64,000 nucleotides of DNA from Pseudomonas berkeleyensis (GCF_014109765.1 NZ_CP059139.1:4096001-4160000), one strand, 5' to 3'; counted from the first letter of the stretch, positions 26,766 to 36,255 are shown. Notes: generated by a model not told the origin, from the letters alone. A program made the numbers and translations.

Positions 26766-27715
26766 CTGGCCCGTTCGGCCGCTTCGATTCGTATGTTTTC
26801 CAGACGGCTGAAGGCCGCTACGCGAGCGCCCTGACCAACCCGTACACCCGGCCCGAAGACCACGCACGGCTCCACCTTCACGTCGGCCGCCAGTTCGGTA
26901 TCGGCACTGAAGAATACGGTATCGGCGGCGGCCAGGGTCACGCCCTCACGCATCGCACTGCTGCGGCGACGGCGCTGGAACACCTGCTCGGCGGCATGCA
27001 GTTGCTCGCGGTCGTTGACCCCCATGATTTCCTCTTCCTCGACTTCCACCGCCACCACGGCGAGGCCGGCAGCGTTGGCCAACTCCACCGCGTCGGTCAG
27101 GTAGAACTCGCCCTGGGCATTGGCGTTGCCGATGCGCTCCAGCAGCGCCAGGCAGTGCTCGGCACGAAAGCCCATCACGCCGCCATTGCACAGGTTGATC
27201 GCCAGCTCTGCCGGGCTGGCATCCTTGGCCTCGCGAATAGCACGCAGGTGACCGCCCTCCACCAGCAAGCGGCCGTAGGGTCCGGGCTGCGCAGTGGTGA
27301 AACCGGCCACCGCCACCGCGGCGCCGTCGATCAGGGTCTGGCGCAAGCGCGCCAGGGTCTGTGTGCCGATCAGCGGCGAGTCGCCGAACAGCACCAGCAC
27401 GCACCCCTCAGCCTGCGCCGCCAGTGCGGCACGCGCGGCCAGCACCGCATGGGCGGTGCCCAGGCGCTCACGCTGAACGAACGTCTGCGCCTGCGGCGCC
27501 ACCTGTGCCACGTAGTCGGCCGCTGCCGGGCTATCCGGCCCCAGCACCACCGCCAGGCGCTCCACACCGGCTTCAAGTGCGGTGGCCAGAACGTGGCCGA
27601 GCAGCGGACGATTACCCACCTCGTGCATCACCTTGGGCAAGGTGGAACGCATGCGCGTGCCCTGGCCAGCGGCCAGGATCAGTGCCAGGGTGGGGAACTG
27701 CGCTTGATCGCTCAT
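26738..27715 (-). CDS. GlmU-like sugar-1-phosphate uridylyltransferase, C-terminally truncated, 325 aa
   Basis: Residues 1 to about 240 are a nucleotidyltransferase of the GlmU N-domain type (LILAAGQGTRMRSTLPKVMH; GTAHAVLAA; LVLFGDSPL; CNGGVMGFRA; GEFYLTDAVELAN). Residues after about 280 begin a left-handed beta-helix (VFGPGVRVGQGARVAAF) that stops after one or two coils, whereas GlmU is about 450 aa. The last codons (KPVHDLAS then TAG) come from the terminal repeat of the element at 26624-26765, so an insertion probably cut off the acetyltransferase domain. The nucleotidyltransferase half should still make UDP- (or dTDP-) sugar from a sugar-1-phosphate. GAGGAGGGG precedes an ATGATG start; 27718 is an alternative start. 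Confidence 0.8.
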   Translation of the reverse strand: MSDQAQFPTLALILAAGQGTRMRSTLPKVMHEVGNRPLLGHVLATALEAGVERLAVVLGPDSPAAADYVAQVAPQAQTFVQRERLGTAHAVLAARAALAAQAEGCVLVLFGDSPLIGTQTLARLRQTLIDGAAVAVAGFTTAQPGPYGRLLVEGGHLRAIREAKDASPAELAINLCNGGVMGFRAEHCLALLERIGNANAQGEFYLTDAVELANAAGLAVVAVEVEEEEIMGVNDREQLHAAEQVFQRRRRSSAMREGVTLAAADTVFFSADTELAADVKVEPCVVFGPGVRVGQGARVAAFSRLENIRIEAAERARKPVHDLAS

Positions 27716-27725
27716 CATCCCCTCC

Positions 27726-29228
27726 TCAGGCGCGATAGAACGCATCGTCGGCGTAGGGATACCACCAGGACTGGATCTGCGGCTGGTGGTCGATGATCAC
27801 CATCTTCGAGCGACGGAAAGCATCCAGCCCCTGACGGCCCAGCTCACGGCCCATGCCGGACATCTTCCAGCCACCGAACGGCAGCGCGTCGTTGTCGATC
27901 AGCGGGTTGTTCACCCAGACCATACCGGCTTCCAGGCGATCCGCCGCTTCCATGGCCTCGGCCAGGTCAGTGGAGAACAGCGAGGCACCGAGACCGAAGG
28001 GCGAGTCGTTGGCCAGGCGCACGGCTTCGTCGAAGTCAGCCACCTTGCAGATCGCCGCCACCGGGCCGAAGCACTCCTCGTGGAAGATCGCCATCTCGGC
28101 GGTCACCCCGGCGAGGATGGTGGGCTCGTAGAACCAGCCGACCTGATGCTGCGGCGGGATGCGCCCACCACAGACGACCTCGGCGCCTTTCGCCACCGCG
28201 TCGTCGACCAGACGCATGACCTTGTCACGTGCAGCCTGACTGACCAGTGGGCCGATCTCGCTGTGTTCCAGACCATGACCGATACGCAACTGGCGGGTGC
28301 GTTCGGCGAAGCGGGCGACGAACTCGTCGTGAATCTCGTCGACCACGAAGAAACGCTCGGCCGAGGTGCAGATCTGCCCGGTAAGGTGGAAGGCAGCGGT
28401 CACCGCACCGGCAGCGGCTACGTCCAGCGGCGCGTGCTTGCTGATGATCATCGGGTCGCTGCCGCCAGCCTCGATCACTGCCGGTTTCATCCGCTCGGCA
28501 CAGGCCATCGCCACCGCCTTGCCAGCGGCGACGCTGCCGGTGAACGCCACCGCGTGGGTGCGCTCGGACTGCACCAGCAGTTGCGCGGTCTGCGCATCGC
28601 CCGGCAGGCAGGAAATCAGCCCGGCCGGCAGCTCGCGGAAGTGTTCCATGAACTTCAGCGTGCACAGGCTGGTGCTCTCGGCCGGCTTGACGATGCAGGC
28701 GTTGCCGGCGGCCAGCGAGGCGGCCAGCGTCCAGCACATCAGCAGGATCGGGAAGTTGAACGGCATGATGTGCACGCTGACGCCATAAGGCTCGTAGCGC
28801 ACATGCTGGAATGAGCCGAGCTGGGTGGTACCGGCCACTTTGCCGGCCTCGTCGCGGGCCATCTCGGCGTAGTAACGGAAGATCGGCGCGCAGTTGGCCA
28901 GCTCGCCCATGGCTTCGGGGAAGGGTTTGCCCATCTCCAGGGTCATCAGGCGGGCCACTTCGCGGTTGCACGCCTCGTTCTGTTCGATGGCGTTGGCCAG
29001 GCGGTGCAGCACGGCCGCACGGCTTTTCGCGTCGACCTTGCGCCATTGCAGGTAGGCGGCGCTGGCGGCGTCCAGCGCGGCGTCGACATCTTCGCGCTCG
29101 CACAAGCCGATGCTGCCGACCTGCTGCAGGCTGGCCGGATCGATGATGCCGCGCAGACGGCGGGTCGCCGGGCTCTGGTAGTCCGGGTTGATGAAGCGCA
29201 GCGGGGTGTCGCAGTTGAAGGTGGTCAT
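27726..29228 (-). CDS. Aldehyde dehydrogenase (succinate-semialdehyde-type), 500 aa
   Basis: ALDH superfamily: MPFNFPILLMCWT, IEAGGSDPM (catalytic Glu), GQICTSAERF (Cys near 286), EECFGPVAAI and FGGWKMSGMGRELG. The first about 15 residues (MTTFNCDTPLRFINP) precede the canonical N-terminus. The sequence is closer to SSADH/GabD-like than to the ALDH10-type enzyme at 25128, so the cluster has two different aldehyde dehydrogenases. Downstream it abuts the uridylyltransferase (10 bp); upstream lies the sugar kinase (16 bp), so cotranscription is likely. Confidence 0.85.
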   Translation of the reverse strand: MTTFNCDTPLRFINPDYQSPATRRLRGIIDPASLQQVGSIGLCEREDVDAALDAASAAYLQWRKVDAKSRAAVLHRLANAIEQNEACNREVARLMTLEMGKPFPEAMGELANCAPIFRYYAEMARDEAGKVAGTTQLGSFQHVRYEPYGVSVHIMPFNFPILLMCWTLAASLAAGNACIVKPAESTSLCTLKFMEHFRELPAGLISCLPGDAQTAQLLVQSERTHAVAFTGSVAAGKAVAMACAERMKPAVIEAGGSDPMIISKHAPLDVAAAGAVTAAFHLTGQICTSAERFFVVDEIHDEFVARFAERTRQLRIGHGLEHSEIGPLVSQAARDKVMRLVDDAVAKGAEVVCGGRIPPQHQVGWFYEPTILAGVTAEMAIFHEECFGPVAAICKVADFDEAVRLANDSPFGLGASLFSTDLAEAMEAADRLEAGMVWVNNPLIDNDALPFGGWKMSGMGRELGRQGLDAFRRSKMVIIDHQPQIQSWWYPYADDAFYRA

Positions 29229-29244
29229 GGCAGTTCCTGCAAAG

Positions 29245-30288
29245 TCAGAGAGATTGGCCACGCAGGCCGTCGAGCACGGCGACCGGAAGGTCGTCGCGCC
29301 AGCCTTCGAGGTGGCAATCGAGGAAATCGCGCAGCGGGTGCAGTGCAGGCCGTTCCAGTGCCTCACGGAACAGGCGCAGCACCCGTGGCAGGTGAGCGAG
29401 GTAGCCGAGTTTGCCGTCGCGCTGGCCCAGGCGCACGAAGATGCCAAGCACCTTGGCGTGGCGCTGCGCGGCGAGCACGGCGTAATCGGCCATGAACGCC
29501 GCCTGGTCGAGCTCCGGGCGCTGCGCCAGGTAGCGCTGCAGCAGTTGCGCCTGCAGTTCGCGTGGCACATCGCGCCGGGCGTCTTCAAGCAGCGACATCA
29601 GGTCGTAGGCACAGGCGCCGTGCAAGGCATCCTGGAAATCCAGCAGGCCGCAGGCGGCCACGCCGCTGCGTCCGTCCAAAAGCATCAGGTTATCGACGTG
29701 GAAGTCGCGCAGCACCAGTGCCTCACGGCGCTGCGCGGCGTCGTCACAGAGGCCGTCGAACAGCCCCATGTAGGCGGCACGTAGCGATGAGGACGGCGCC
29801 GCACCGAGCAGCAGTGGCGCATACCAGTCGATGAACAGGGCGAATTCGTCAGCCAGACGCTTGTCGTCGTAGGCCGGCAACACTGCGCCCAGTTCGGCCG
29901 GCGCCGCGTGCAGCTGCGCCAGGCAATCCACCGCCAGCTCATACAGCGGCGCCTCGGCGTGACCGGCAGCGAGCAGGCGGGTGTAGGTGCTGTGGCCAAA
30001 ATCTTCGATCAGGGCCAGCCCTGCCGCCTCGTCGGCCGCCAGCACGCGCGGCGCGGACAAGCCCAGGTCGCGCAGCAGCTCGGCGACCTGCAGGTAAGGC
30101 CGCAGCGGCTCGGACTGCGGCGGCGAATCCATCAGCAGCAGGTCGGCACCCGCCAGGCGAAAGTAGCGGCGCGCCGAAGCGTCCGCCGGCAGCGCCTGCA
30201 GCTGTACCCCGGCATGCCAATGGTCGGCGACGAAGGCCTCGCGCATCTGCGCGCGGGCATCCGTTTGAGAGGTCAGGACTGGATTCAT
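29245..30288 (-). CDS. AmgK-like anomeric sugar kinase (APH fold), 347 aa
   Basis: Matches the AmgK family (cell-wall sugar 1-kinase, APH fold) in several places: PADASARRYFRLAG (34-47), LRDFHVDNLM (about 193-202, Brenner loop), GLLDFQDALHG (about 214-224), and KVLGIFVRLGQRDGK with YLAHLPRV near the end. AmgK makes MurNAc/GlcNAc alpha-1-phosphate for the MurU uridylyltransferase. Here the kinase sits beside a GlmU-like nucleotidyltransferase and two UDP-sugar-type glycosyltransferases rather than in a recycling operon. The expected product is therefore a sugar-1-phosphate used in the same cluster. Sugar identity is not certain. Confidence 0.75.
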   Translation of the reverse strand: MNPVLTSQTDARAQMREAFVADHWHAGVQLQALPADASARRYFRLAGADLLLMDSPPQSEPLRPYLQVAELLRDLGLSAPRVLAADEAAGLALIEDFGHSTYTRLLAAGHAEAPLYELAVDCLAQLHAAPAELGAVLPAYDDKRLADEFALFIDWYAPLLLGAAPSSSLRAAYMGLFDGLCDDAAQRREALVLRDFHVDNLMLLDGRSGVAACGLLDFQDALHGACAYDLMSLLEDARRDVPRELQAQLLQRYLAQRPELDQAAFMADYAVLAAQRHAKVLGIFVRLGQRDGKLGYLAHLPRVLRLFREALERPALHPLRDFLDCHLEGWRDDLPVAVLDGLRGQSL

Positions 30289-30292
30289 GTCA

Positions 30293-30637
30293 TCACCGAA
30301 TCATGTAGACCTTTTTCACCGTCTCATGGACGGTGCACACACCTTTCCAATCCTTGGGGAAGAAGGCGGCGGTGTCCGGGGTGATCTCGATCACTTCGCC
30401 CGACTCGTGCACGTAGGTGCAGCGGCCTTCGAGGAAGTGGCAGAACTCGTCGCTGGTCACATGGCAGAACCACTTGCCCGGCGTGCAGTGCCAGATGCCG
30501 CATTCGGACTCACCGTTCGGGCCCTTGTGCAGCACCACGCCGCTGACGTGCGACTCGCCTTCGAGCATGGTCGGGATGATGCCCCAGTCCTTCAGCTCGG
30601 TGACTTCCAGGGGACGGCGGATGATGGGAGTTGTCAT
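30293..30637 (-). CDS. Small DUF861-type cupin protein, 114 aa
   Basis: A single cupin_3 (DUF861/EutQ-like) domain: CTPGKWFCHVTSDEFCHFLEG gives the first metal-site motif, followed by EITPDTAAFFPKDWKG. It lies 4 bp upstream of the sugar kinase gene and 63 bp downstream of a second cupin. A third paralogue is at 40280. The role is unknown. Cupins of this family are lyase-, isomerase- or hydrolase-like metal enzymes, or sensors. Confidence 0.75.
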   Translation of the reverse strand: MTTPIIRRPLEVTELKDWGIIPTMLEGESHVSGVVLHKGPNGESECGIWHCTPGKWFCHVTSDEFCHFLEGRCTYVHESGEVIEITPDTAAFFPKDWKGVCTVHETVKKVYMIR

Positions 30638-30700
30638 GGTCGTGTACTCACTTTGTTCAAACGAAGCCGCGTCCACATGGACACGGCAGAATCAGCCGGC

Positions 30701-31066
30701 TCAGACCAGCATGTAGGTATTGCGCAGGGTCTCGACGACCTCGCATTCGCCGGTCCAGCCAGCGGGGAACAGCACCAGGGTGTCGGCGCCGACCTCGATC
30801 ACTTCGCCATTGTCGCGGCGATAGATGGCGACGCCCGACAGGAAATGGCACAGCTCGTCACGCGGGATGGACAACTTCCAGGTGCCCGGCGTGCACACCC
30901 AGAGGCCGACTTCCGGACGATTGTCCGGGCCCTTGTGCAGCAGGCGGCCGCTGGAATGCGACTGCCCGGCGACGGCATCGGACTGGTAGCCCCAGTCGAC
31001 CAGGTCGGCGTAGTCACGCGCGCCGACGATGCGTGGCGCGCTGGATTGCAGGATGGCTTCAGGCAT
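30701..31066 (-). CDS. Small DUF861-type cupin protein, 121 aa
   Basis: Paralogue of the neighbouring cupin: VCTPGTWKLSIPRDELCHFLSG, EVGADTLVLFPAGWTGEC and ETLRNTYML. Its start overlaps the glycosyltransferase stop by 8 bp, implying translational coupling and action on the same compound. The function is not known. A metal-dependent step on a glycosylated or oxidised intermediate is a guess. Confidence 0.75.
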   Translation of the reverse strand: MPEAILQSSAPRIVGARDYADLVDWGYQSDAVAGQSHSSGRLLHKGPDNRPEVGLWVCTPGTWKLSIPRDELCHFLSGVAIYRRDNGEVIEVGADTLVLFPAGWTGECEVVETLRNTYMLV

Positions 31067-32345
31067 TTTTGAGGATTCCGTCGAGAATGTTGGCCGCGTC
31101 TTGCGGGCCTTTGCGTGAGGTCATGTACTCGCTGGTGCGCTTGAGGCGCGCGTTCATCTCAGCGTCGCCGACGCACAGCGCCAGCTTCTCGGCCAGCTCG
31201 GTGTGCTCCCAGTTGCTGCGGTGCATGCGGAAACCATGACCGCTTTCCTGGGCGCGCATGGCGTTGTCATGGCCGTCCCAGACATAAGGCATGACGATGG
31301 CCGGCTTACCGAAATACAGGCACTCGGTGAAGCTGTTGTTGCCGCCATGGTGGATCACCGCATCGACCTGAGCGATCACCGAGGGCTGCGGATACCAGTT
31401 GGAGATGATCACGTTGTCCGGCAGGTCGCTGTACTCACTGACATGCTCGCCGACGTTGAACAGGGCGCGGTACGGCAGTTGGCCGATGCTGGCGATCAGA
31501 CGCTTGAGTAGGCCGACGTCGCCCGAACCGAGGCTACCGAAGCTGACGTAGAGCAGCGGCTTGTCGTTGTTCGCGCGGAACTCGGGGATCTCGTACGGCT
31601 TGTCCTGGCGCACGCAGCCTTGCAGGTAGTGGAAGGTGCGGCTCGGCAGCGGGTAACGGCGCTCGAACTTGACCGGATCCGGGTACAGCAGCAGGTTCAT
31701 CCACGGCGATTCTTCGAAGAAGGTGCCCAGCGGATAGGGACGCTCACCGCACTCGTTGAGGAAGCGGTTGAAGTCGTCGTGGATCGGCGTGATGACTTGC
31801 TCGAACTTGGTGCGGAAGCGCTCATGCCCGGCCTTGTCGTCGATGCTCATGCCCGACAGGTACGGCGGGATATCCGGATCTTCGACCTCGTTTTCCGAGC
31901 AGGAGATGATGCGCACCCACGGCTTGCCGTACTGCTTGATGGCCGGGAAGAGGATGACGTTGTCGACGCAGATCAGATCCGGCTTGATCCGGTCGAGAAT
32001 CGCCGGCAGCTCCTTCTGTGCCCACTTGCTGGTTTCGACGATGGCCGACCAGCACTCCTTGACGTAGTTATCCAACTGGTCAATCGGCTCCTTGCCGAAG
32101 TTGGGGATATGCCCATTGATGAAGTCGGACCAGTAGCGCGCCATCTCGTCAGCCGGCATCGGCTCGGACATGTTCACGTAGTGTTCTTCGAAGCCGTAGG
32201 CCGAGTAGACCCCGGTCATGCCCGGGTCGGTCAGAAACACGGCCTTGTGCCCCAGGGCCTCGCAAGCCTGGGCGATGCCCACGGAATTGAGCGCCGGGCC
32301 GTAGGCGGCCTCGGGGAAGAAGGCGATGACTTTGCGTTCACTCAT
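31059..32345 (-). CDS. GT-B (GT1/UGT-like) glycosyltransferase, 428 aa
   Basis: A UDP-glycosyltransferase-type protein. WYPQ (about 318), HHGGNNSFTE (about 333-342) and PYVWDGHDNAMRAQE (about 356-370) form a PSPG-like nucleotide-sugar site. The N-terminal half (GPALNSVGIAQACEALGH) is the acceptor domain. GT1 enzymes glycosylate small molecules in the cytoplasm. It lies between the cupins and the polyamine-type ABC genes, so the imported amine is the likely acceptor. A close paralogue is encoded at 37556. No signal or membrane segment is seen. Confidence 0.85.
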   Translation of the reverse strand: MSERKVIAFFPEAAYGPALNSVGIAQACEALGHKAVFLTDPGMTGVYSAYGFEEHYVNMSEPMPADEMARYWSDFINGHIPNFGKEPIDQLDNYVKECWSAIVETSKWAQKELPAILDRIKPDLICVDNVILFPAIKQYGKPWVRIISCSENEVEDPDIPPYLSGMSIDDKAGHERFRTKFEQVITPIHDDFNRFLNECGERPYPLGTFFEESPWMNLLLYPDPVKFERRYPLPSRTFHYLQGCVRQDKPYEIPEFRANNDKPLLYVSFGSLGSGDVGLLKRLIASIGQLPYRALFNVGEHVSEYSDLPDNVIISNWYPQPSVIAQVDAVIHHGGNNSFTECLYFGKPAIVMPYVWDGHDNAMRAQESGHGFRMHRSNWEHTELAEKLALCVGDAEMNARLKRTSEYMTSRKGPQDAANILDGILKNA

Positions 32346-32374
32346 TTCAGTACTCCCAACGTTGTTCTTGTGAT

Positions 32375-33454
32375 TCAGCAGGACAGGACACGGGCATGCA
32401 CAGCGTTCCAGCCAAGGCTGATCGGCATGCCGCAGGTGAAGGCGGAAAACTCGTGTTCGGCGCTCGGCACGCGAACGATCAAGGGCTTGCTCGACACCGC
32501 CGTGCGCACGTGCAGGTTGGTGTCCAGGCCGTGGTAGGCGACCTCCACTACCTGGCCGTCGAGGCGGTTGTCGCAGGTACTGTCAGCGGCCCCCAGCACA
32601 CGCAGGCGCTCGGGGCGCACGGCCAGTGTCACCTTGCCGCTAAGGCTTTCGGCGCCTGGCTCGATGCGCAACGTCTGGCCACCGGCCTCGACCTGGTTGC
32701 CGGACAGGCGCTGGGCCTCGATGAGGTTGCTGACACCGATGAAGTCGGCGACGAAACGGTTCTGCGGGTACTCGTAGAGCTCGGCAGGCGTGCCGCACTG
32801 GCTGACCTGGCCGTCCTTGAGTACGGCCATGCGGTCGGCCATGACCAACGCCTCTTCCTGGTCATGGGTGACCACGATGAAGGTGATGCCACTCTCGTGC
32901 TGCAGGCGCTTGAGCTCCAGCTGCATCTGGCCGCGCAGCTTCTTGTCCAGGGCGCCGAGCGGCTCGTCGAGCAGCAGCACACGTGGGCGCTTGATCAGCG
33001 CACGGGCCAGGGCCACGCGCTGACGCTGACCGCCGGACAGCTGATCCGGACGACGCCGGGCCAGGTCACGCAGTTGCGCGGTCTCCAGCATGGCCTCGAC
33101 GCGCTGGGCGATCTCGTCCTTGGGCAGCTTTTCCATCTCCAGGCCGTAGGCGATGTTGGCCGCCACGCTCATGGTCGGGAACAGCGCGTAGGACTGGAAC
33201 ATCAGGTTCAGCGGACGGCGGTTGGCCGGCATCGGCGAGATGTCGCGACCATCGAGCAGGATCTGCCCGGAGGTCGGCGTCTCGAAGCCAGCGAGCATGC
33301 GCAGCAAGGTGCTCTTGCCGCAGCCGGACGGACCGAGCAGGGCGAAGAATTCGTTCTCGCGCACGCTCAGCGACACGTTGTTCACAGCCAGACCCTGGCC
33401 GTAGCTCTTGCTGATCTTGTCCAGAACCAGCACCGGGGCTTTGTCAGTCTTCAT
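32375..33454 (-). CDS. potA: Polyamine-type ABC transporter ATP-binding protein (PotA-like), 359 aa
   Basis: An ABC ATPase with Walker A GPSGCGKST (41-49), signature LSGGQRQRVALARAL, Walker B LLLDEPLGALDKK and the H-loop VTHDQEEA. A C-terminal TOBE/regulatory region (LAVRPERLRVL) is typical of PotA. Its start overlaps the PotC stop by 11 bp. With PotB, PotC and PotD it forms a complete importer for polyamine-like cations or related opine or amine compounds. Confidence 0.88.
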   Translation of the reverse strand: MKTDKAPVLVLDKISKSYGQGLAVNNVSLSVRENEFFALLGPSGCGKSTLLRMLAGFETPTSGQILLDGRDISPMPANRRPLNLMFQSYALFPTMSVAANIAYGLEMEKLPKDEIAQRVEAMLETAQLRDLARRRPDQLSGGQRQRVALARALIKRPRVLLLDEPLGALDKKLRGQMQLELKRLQHESGITFIVVTHDQEEALVMADRMAVLKDGQVSQCGTPAELYEYPQNRFVADFIGVSNLIEAQRLSGNQVEAGGQTLRIEPGAESLSGKVTLAVRPERLRVLGAADSTCDNRLDGQVVEVAYHGLDTNLHVRTAVSSKPLIVRVPSAEHEFSAFTCGMPISLGWNAVHARVLSC

Positions 33455-34256
33455 GCTTGCTTTGCACCTTGTTGAGCCGCTGGGAAGCGAACAGCGCAGT
33501 GAAGCTGACCAGCATCACCAGGGTCGCCAGAGCGTTGATTTCGGGAGTGACGCCAAAGCGGATCATCGAGTAGACCTGCATCGGCAGAGTGGTCGAGGCG
33601 CTGCCCGAACCGGAGTTGAAGAAGGCGATGATGAATTCGTCCACCGACAGGGTGAACGCCAGCAAGCCGCCCGCCAGCACACCCGGAAAGATCGCCGGCA
33701 GCAGCACGCGGCGCAGGGTGGTCGGCCAGCCCGCACCGAGGTCGATGGAGGCTTCGAGAATCGAGTAATCGAAGTGCTTGAGGCGGGTACGCACCACCGC
33801 GCAGACGAAGGCGATGTTGAACACCACGTGACTGAGGATGATCGAGTGCAGGCCCAGGCTCATCTTCAGCAAGTTGAAGAAGCTCAGCAGCGCGATGGCC
33901 AGGACGATGTCGGGGATGATCATCGGCGCCATCAGCAGGGTGTCAGCCACCCCGGCACTGCGCGCCGGATTGCCGCTGGCATGTGCGCGCAGCTCGACGC
34001 CGAGCGCCAGCAGCGTGCCGAGCAGGCAGGCCAGCACGGTGGAGATCACCGCGACGATCAGCGTGTTCAGTGCCGCATGCTGGATCGCCTGGTTGGCCAA
34101 CAAAGCGCTGTACCACTTGAACGAGGCGCCGCCCCAGGCGGTGGGCAAACCACTGGCGTTGAACGACAGGGCGATCAGCACTAGGATCGGCACATAGAGG
34201 AAGGCATACACCAGCCACAGGTGAGTGCCGAGCAGCAGGCCAGACGAATTACGCAT
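33444..34256 (-). CDS. potC: Polyamine-type ABC transporter permease (PotC-like), 270 aa
   Basis: Six hydrophobic segments, and the EAA-loop sequence EASIDLGAGWPTTLRRVLLP, where the ATPase docks. The ATG at 34256 (MRNSSG) overlaps the PotB stop by 8 bp. It forms the membrane channel with PotB. Confidence 0.87.
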   Translation of the reverse strand: MRNSSGLLLGTHLWLVYAFLYVPILVLIALSFNASGLPTAWGGASFKWYSALLANQAIQHAALNTLIVAVISTVLACLLGTLLALGVELRAHASGNPARSAGVADTLLMAPMIIPDIVLAIALLSFFNLLKMSLGLHSIILSHVVFNIAFVCAVVRTRLKHFDYSILEASIDLGAGWPTTLRRVLLPAIFPGVLAGGLLAFTLSVDEFIIAFFNSGSGSASTTLPMQVYSMIRFGVTPEINALATLVMLVSFTALFASQRLNKVQSKHED

Positions 34257-35112
34257 GGCGCACCTCCTGGGCACGTCGCGACAGCAACGCCTGGGCGAAC
34301 AGCAGCAGGAGCATGATGCCGATGAGGAAGAAGGCCAGCGCCGAGCCGAACGGCCAGTCGCGCGCAGTGAGGAACTGCGAATAGATCAGGTTGCCGACCA
34401 TCAGCACCTGCTTGCCACCGAGCAAATCGGCGGTGATGAAGTTGCCGATGCTAAGGACGAAAACGAACACCGCACCAGCGGCGATGCCAGGCACGCTCAT
34501 TGGCAGGATGATGCGGCGGAAGGTCGTCCAGCCCGAGGCGCCGAGGTCGTGGGAGGCTTCCCACAATTCGCCATTGATCCGCGACAGCGAGGAGTAGATC
34601 GCCAGGATCACGAAGGGAATGTAGTTGTACACCAGGCCGAGAATCACGGCTTTCTCGGTGTACAGAATGTCCAGCAACTCGCCGTACAGGCCCATGGGTT
34701 CCAGCACGCTGGCGATCAGGCCCTTGCGGTTGAGCAGGACGATCCAGGCGTAGGTGCGGATCAGGTAGTTGCTCCAGAACGGCAGCATCACCAGGAACAG
34801 GTACACCGCCTGACGGCGCTGTGGCGCACGGGTGATGGCGTAGGCCGCCGGATAGCCGATCAGCACGGCGTACAGCGTGGCCAGCCCGGCGATCTTCGCC
34901 GAGCGCAGCAGAATATCCAGGTACAGCGGGTCGAACGCGCGCTGGTAGTTTTCCCAGGTGAACACATAGTCGATGCCGCCATAGGCACCGCGCTCGAAGA
35001 AGCTGTAGACCAGCACCAGCAAACACGGCACCAGCAGAAACAGCGCCAGCCAGCTCAATGCAGGCAACAGCAGCCAGGCCGACAAACGTCTGTCAGCGTG
35101 CAAAACACTCAT
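34249..35112 (-). CDS. potB: Polyamine-type ABC transporter permease (PotB-like), 287 aa
   Basis: An inner-membrane permease with multiple TM segments and the EAA loop EASHDLGASGWTTFRRIILP. The start MSVLHADR is chosen because GGGGGAGC is upstream; an in-frame start 21 bp earlier is possible. Its partner is PotC. Confidence 0.87.
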   Translation of the reverse strand: MSVLHADRRLSAWLLLPALSWLALFLLVPCLLVLVYSFFERGAYGGIDYVFTWENYQRAFDPLYLDILLRSAKIAGLATLYAVLIGYPAAYAITRAPQRRQAVYLFLVMLPFWSNYLIRTYAWIVLLNRKGLIASVLEPMGLYGELLDILYTEKAVILGLVYNYIPFVILAIYSSLSRINGELWEASHDLGASGWTTFRRIILPMSVPGIAAGAVFVFVLSIGNFITADLLGGKQVLMVGNLIYSQFLTARDWPFGSALAFFLIGIMLLLLFAQALLSRRAQEVRHA

Positions 35113-35202
35113 GCGTAGCTCCCCCAACCCCAAGCCAATGAGGTGGTATGCAGCGGATTTGGATGGCGGGGCTGCGAATGCAACCCCGCAGTCGTGCAGC
35201 CG

Positions 35203-36255
35203 TTACTGGGCGGCCATGATCTCGGTCACCGCCCGGGTATAGGCTTTCTGCGTAGAGCCACCGACGTCACGTAGCAGTTGCTGCTCGACGAGTTCGGCTG
35301 GCGTGGTGGTGAGGTTCGGGTACTGCGTCAGCAGTTCCTTGCTCAGCCCTTCCATGGCGGCCTGGTTGGGCACCTTGTAGAGGATGTTCTCGGCGACCCA
35401 GGCGTGGTTGTCCTTCTCCAGCATGAAGTTGACGAACTGGTAGGCCGCGTCGAGGTTCTTCGAGCTCTTCATCACCACCATGGTGTCGACCCACAGGTCG
35501 GAACCTTCCTTGGGTACCACGAACTTGATGCTGGCGTTTGCCTGGGTGCCGTAGTTGCACCAGCCGTCCCAGGCATGCGCCAGCACCGTCTCGCCAGAAG
35601 CCAGCTTGGAGTAGAAGGTGGTGTCGTCGAAGGAGAGGATGCGTTTCTTGGTGGCGATCAACTGGTCGCGCACCTTGGCGATATGCTCCGGAGCGTCTTC
35701 GTTGACGTTCCAGCCATTGGCCAGGAAGCCGGCGCCGAGCAACCAGCGGTCGGTCGCCAGCAGCGTCAGCTTGCCCTTGGTTTCTTCACTCGGGTTGAGC
35801 AGGTCGTTCCAGCTCGATGGCGTCTGGGCCAGCTTGTCGGAGCGGTAGCAGATGCCGGTGGTGCCCCAGGTGTAGGGCACCGAGAAGTGGTTGCCCTCGT
35901 CATAGGCCAGTTTCTGAGCCTCGGGGTAGAGGTTCTTCAGGTTGGAAACCTTGACCGGATCGATCTCGGCCAGCAGACCCTGCTTCTGCAGAATCTCGGC
36001 GAAGGGCGAGGACACGAAGACGACGTCGTAACCATCACCACCGGAGGCCATGAGCTTGCCCATGATTTCTTCGTTGGTGGCATGCAGCGACTTGTCGGCC
36101 TTGATGCCGGTGGCCTTGTGGAATTTATCCAGGGCATCCGGGGCCATGTAACCGTCCCAGATGGAAATCACCAGATCCTTGGCCTGAACCAGCGGAGCGG
36201 CCAGAGCGGATGACAGGATGAGACTTGCGCACAGCAGGGTTCTGCTTCTTTTCAT
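35203..36255 (-). CDS. potD: Polyamine-type periplasmic substrate-binding protein (PotD-like), 350 aa
   Basis: A signal peptide (MKRSRTLLCAS to about ALAAPLVQA, then KDLVIS) precedes a PotD/PotF-type binding protein. SVPYTWGTTGICYR and HAWDGWCNYG carry aromatic and acidic residues like those that hold polyamine amino groups. First gene of the minus-strand unit, divergent from the GntR gene. It sets the import specificity of the cluster, which is probably an amine. Confidence 0.87.
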   Translation of the reverse strand: MKRSRTLLCASLILSSALAAPLVQAKDLVISIWDGYMAPDALDKFHKATGIKADKSLHATNEEIMGKLMASGGDGYDVVFVSSPFAEILQKQGLLAEIDPVKVSNLKNLYPEAQKLAYDEGNHFSVPYTWGTTGICYRSDKLAQTPSSWNDLLNPSEETKGKLTLLATDRWLLGAGFLANGWNVNEDAPEHIAKVRDQLIATKKRILSFDDTTFYSKLASGETVLAHAWDGWCNYGTQANASIKFVVPKEGSDLWVDTMVVMKSSKNLDAAYQFVNFMLEKDNHAWVAENILYKVPNQAAMEGLSKELLTQYPNLTTTPAELVEQQLLRDVGGSTQKAYTRAVTEIMAAQ

